The notes beneath the pieces are model-generated. The model made no database searches. It worked only from the letters and a program-made list of their open reading frames with translations, and was not told the DNA's origin. 16,448 nt of DNA from Armatimonadota bacterium. Lineage in GTDB: Bacteria > Armatimonadota > UBA10988. A program made the translations under genes and the position numbers. Positions 15,337-16,448 of the stretch are shown in pieces. How positions within the stretch are numbered: the stretch's first letter is position 1; the number at the start of each line of letters is the position of its first letter. Location: the NCBI GenBank assembly GCA_016183835.1, contig JACPDV010000007.1:1-16448 (forward strand), given 5' to 3'.

Positions 15337-16448
15337 ATGAAGGCACGAGGCGGTTTCGGAGGGCTGGCCGGGGTGATCGGCGCGGTGCTCGCGGTCCTTG
15401 TGGGGGCTCCCTCGGCCCTCGGCGCCACCATCGTGGTGACGAACACCAACGACTCGGGGCCGGGGTCGCTTCGGGCGGCCATGGGAGACGCCAACGCCAC
15501 GGCTGGCCCCGACACGATTCAGTTCGACATCCCGGGAGCGGGACCCCACGTCATCCAGCCACTGTCGAGGCTGCCGGATCTCACCGATCCCGGCACGACG
15601 ATCGACGGGACCAGTCAGCCGGGGTACGCCGGCTCGCCCGTGGTCGTGTTGAACGGCAGCCTGGCGGTAGGCGCGTATGGATTGGGCGTCTCCGCCGGCG
15701 GCACGGTCATCCAGGGCCTCGGCATCACCGGATTCGCTTGGTACGGAATCGCAGCCGGCGGCCAGGGATCGGGCACGATTGAGCGCAACGTGATCTCCAA
15801 CAACGGCGGCGGCATCGCGCTCACTCAAGTGTCAGCGGCCACCGTCCGCAGCAACCTGATCACGGGCAACTGGCGGACCGGCCTGTTCTGCTGCGGGCCG
15901 GGCAGCCGCCCGACGATCAGCGGCAACACCATCAGCGGCAACACGGATGCCTATCTTGGCGGCGGGATCTCCTGTATCGGCGCCTCGCCGACAATCGAGG
16001 ACAACGAGATCAGCGGCAACACTGCGGGGAGCAATGGCGGCGGCATCTACTGCTGTGGCGCGAGCGCCCAGCCCGAGCTGCGGAACAACACGCTCTCCGG
16101 AAATTCAGCCGGAGGAAACGGCGGCGGAGTGGCCGTCGATTATGGAAGCTCCCCGACGATCCGGGAGAACACCCTTACAGGCAACACTGCGGGGGGCTTG
16201 GGGGGAGGGCTCTCCGCGAGCGGCTCGGGTCAGCCGGCGATCCAGTACAACACGTTCGCCGGCAACCACGCCAACGTGGCCGGGGGCGGCATCCAGTTCT
16301 ATTGCGGGGTCGGCAGCGACGCCAGCGTCAAGGGCAACAACATCAGCGGGAACACGACGGACGGTTCCGGCGGCGGGATCTGGTGCGGGGGCGGCTCCTC
16401 GCCCACCGTTGAGCAGAACCAGCTACGCGACAACGTAGCGGGTGGGGA
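15337..16448 (+). CDS. Secreted right-handed beta-helix repeat protein (3' end missing)
   Basis: Open to the window edge; 370 codons are visible. The ATG at 15337 has GGAGGAG six bases upstream. Residues 1-30 form a signal peptide (basic start, hydrophobic core ending APSALGA). Next comes a TNDSGPGSLRAAMGDAN segment at about residues 36-52 with DTIQFDIPG after it, the usual N-terminal cap of cell-surface beta-helix proteins. From about residue 145 on there are beta-helix coils of about 30 residues: PTIxxNxISGNTAGxxGGGIxC. At least six copies are seen. Cys, often paired, recurs at one coil position (FCCG, SCIG, YCCG, FYCG, WCGG). Such proteins bind or cut polysaccharide or act as adhesins; no catalytic residues can be named. 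Confidence 0.88.
   Translation, partial: MKARGGFGGLAGVIGAVLAVLVGAPSALGATIVVTNTNDSGPGSLRAAMGDANATAGPDTIQFDIPGAGPHVIQPLSRLPDLTDPGTTIDGTSQPGYAGSPVVVLNGSLAVGAYGLGVSAGGTVIQGLGITGFAWYGIAAGGQGSGTIERNVISNNGGGIALTQVSAATVRSNLITGNWRTGLFCCGPGSRPTISGNTISGNTDAYLGGGISCIGASPTIEDNEISGNTAGSNGGGIYCCGASAQPELRNNTLSGNSAGGNGGGVAVDYGSSPTIRENTLTGNTAGGLGGGLSASGSGQPAIQYNTFAGNHANVAGGGIQFYCGVGSDASVKGNNISGNTTDGSGGGIWCGGGSSPTVEQNQLRDNVAGG
15916..15945 (+). repeat. Tandem 15-bp repeat inside the beta-helix gene
   Basis: ATCAGCGGCAACACC at 15916-15930 is followed at once by a second copy differing only in its last base (15931-15945). It encodes ISGNT twice. Variants of the same unit recur at intervals of about 90 bases further on, reflecting the protein coils. 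Confidence 0.6.

Noticed and set aside
15034..15828. 264-aa minus-strand open frame
   Set aside because: Overlaps the promoter, leader and start of the beta-helix gene, which has a signal peptide and family motifs.
15916..16448. CRISPR-like spaced repeats
   Set aside because: The repeats are in frame and encode beta-helix coils of variable length; no conserved direct repeat with unique spacers.

Overview
This is a very GC-rich bacterial window, about 70% G+C by eye. It has long overlapping shadow frames, clear Shine-Dalgarno sites and a few sigma70-type promoters. The gene content is a carbohydrate ABC importer without its own ATPase, large secreted glycoside-hydrolase-like proteins, YcxB-like membrane proteins, a DinB-like protein and a beta-helix surface protein. 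This suits a free-living polysaccharide degrader of the Armatimonadota / Planctomycetota kind, most likely a metagenome contig. The phylum is inferred from style only; no marker gene is present.

Layout. (1) 1-2925, + strand: the 3' part of a sugar-binding protein gene and two CUT1-type permeases, tightly coupled. (2) 2888-4148, - strand: two paralogous YcxB-like membrane proteins, the second converging tail to tail on the permease gene. (3) 4149-4299: a divergent promoter region leading to a 119-aa uncharacterised protein (4300-4659, +). (4) 4656-12817, - strand: in transcription order, a secreted clan-A glycoside hydrolase with a C-terminal carbohydrate-binding-like module; a second secreted TIM-barrel protein broken by a frameshift inside a duplicated C-terminal domain; a third YcxB-like protein; a DinB-like protein; and a polytopic membrane protein with its own promoter. 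(5) 12818-13284: an intergenic region with a REP-like inverted pair, a well-formed promoter and a structured leader with a 20-codon ORF. (6) 13285-14984, + strand: an ABC-2 type exporter (ATPase and permease, overlapping ATGA). (7) 14985-15336: an intergenic region with a second promoter of the same design and a strong hairpin. (8) 15337-end, + strand: the start of a secreted right-handed beta-helix protein, open at the window edge.

How they fit. The importer and the two secreted hydrolase-like proteins look like parts of a glycan-use locus: polymer cut outside the cell, oligosaccharides bound and imported. The importer would need an ATPase encoded elsewhere (MsmK/MalK type). The exporter and beta-helix gene look like separate units that share an extended -10 element. 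No mobile element, tRNA, rRNA or CRISPR array was seen. The most unusual items are the leader upstream of the exporter whose Shine-Dalgarno lies in a 13-bp stem, the frameshift with an apparent internal deletion in a tandem domain, two different palindromic repeat elements, and the scattered YcxB-like family.
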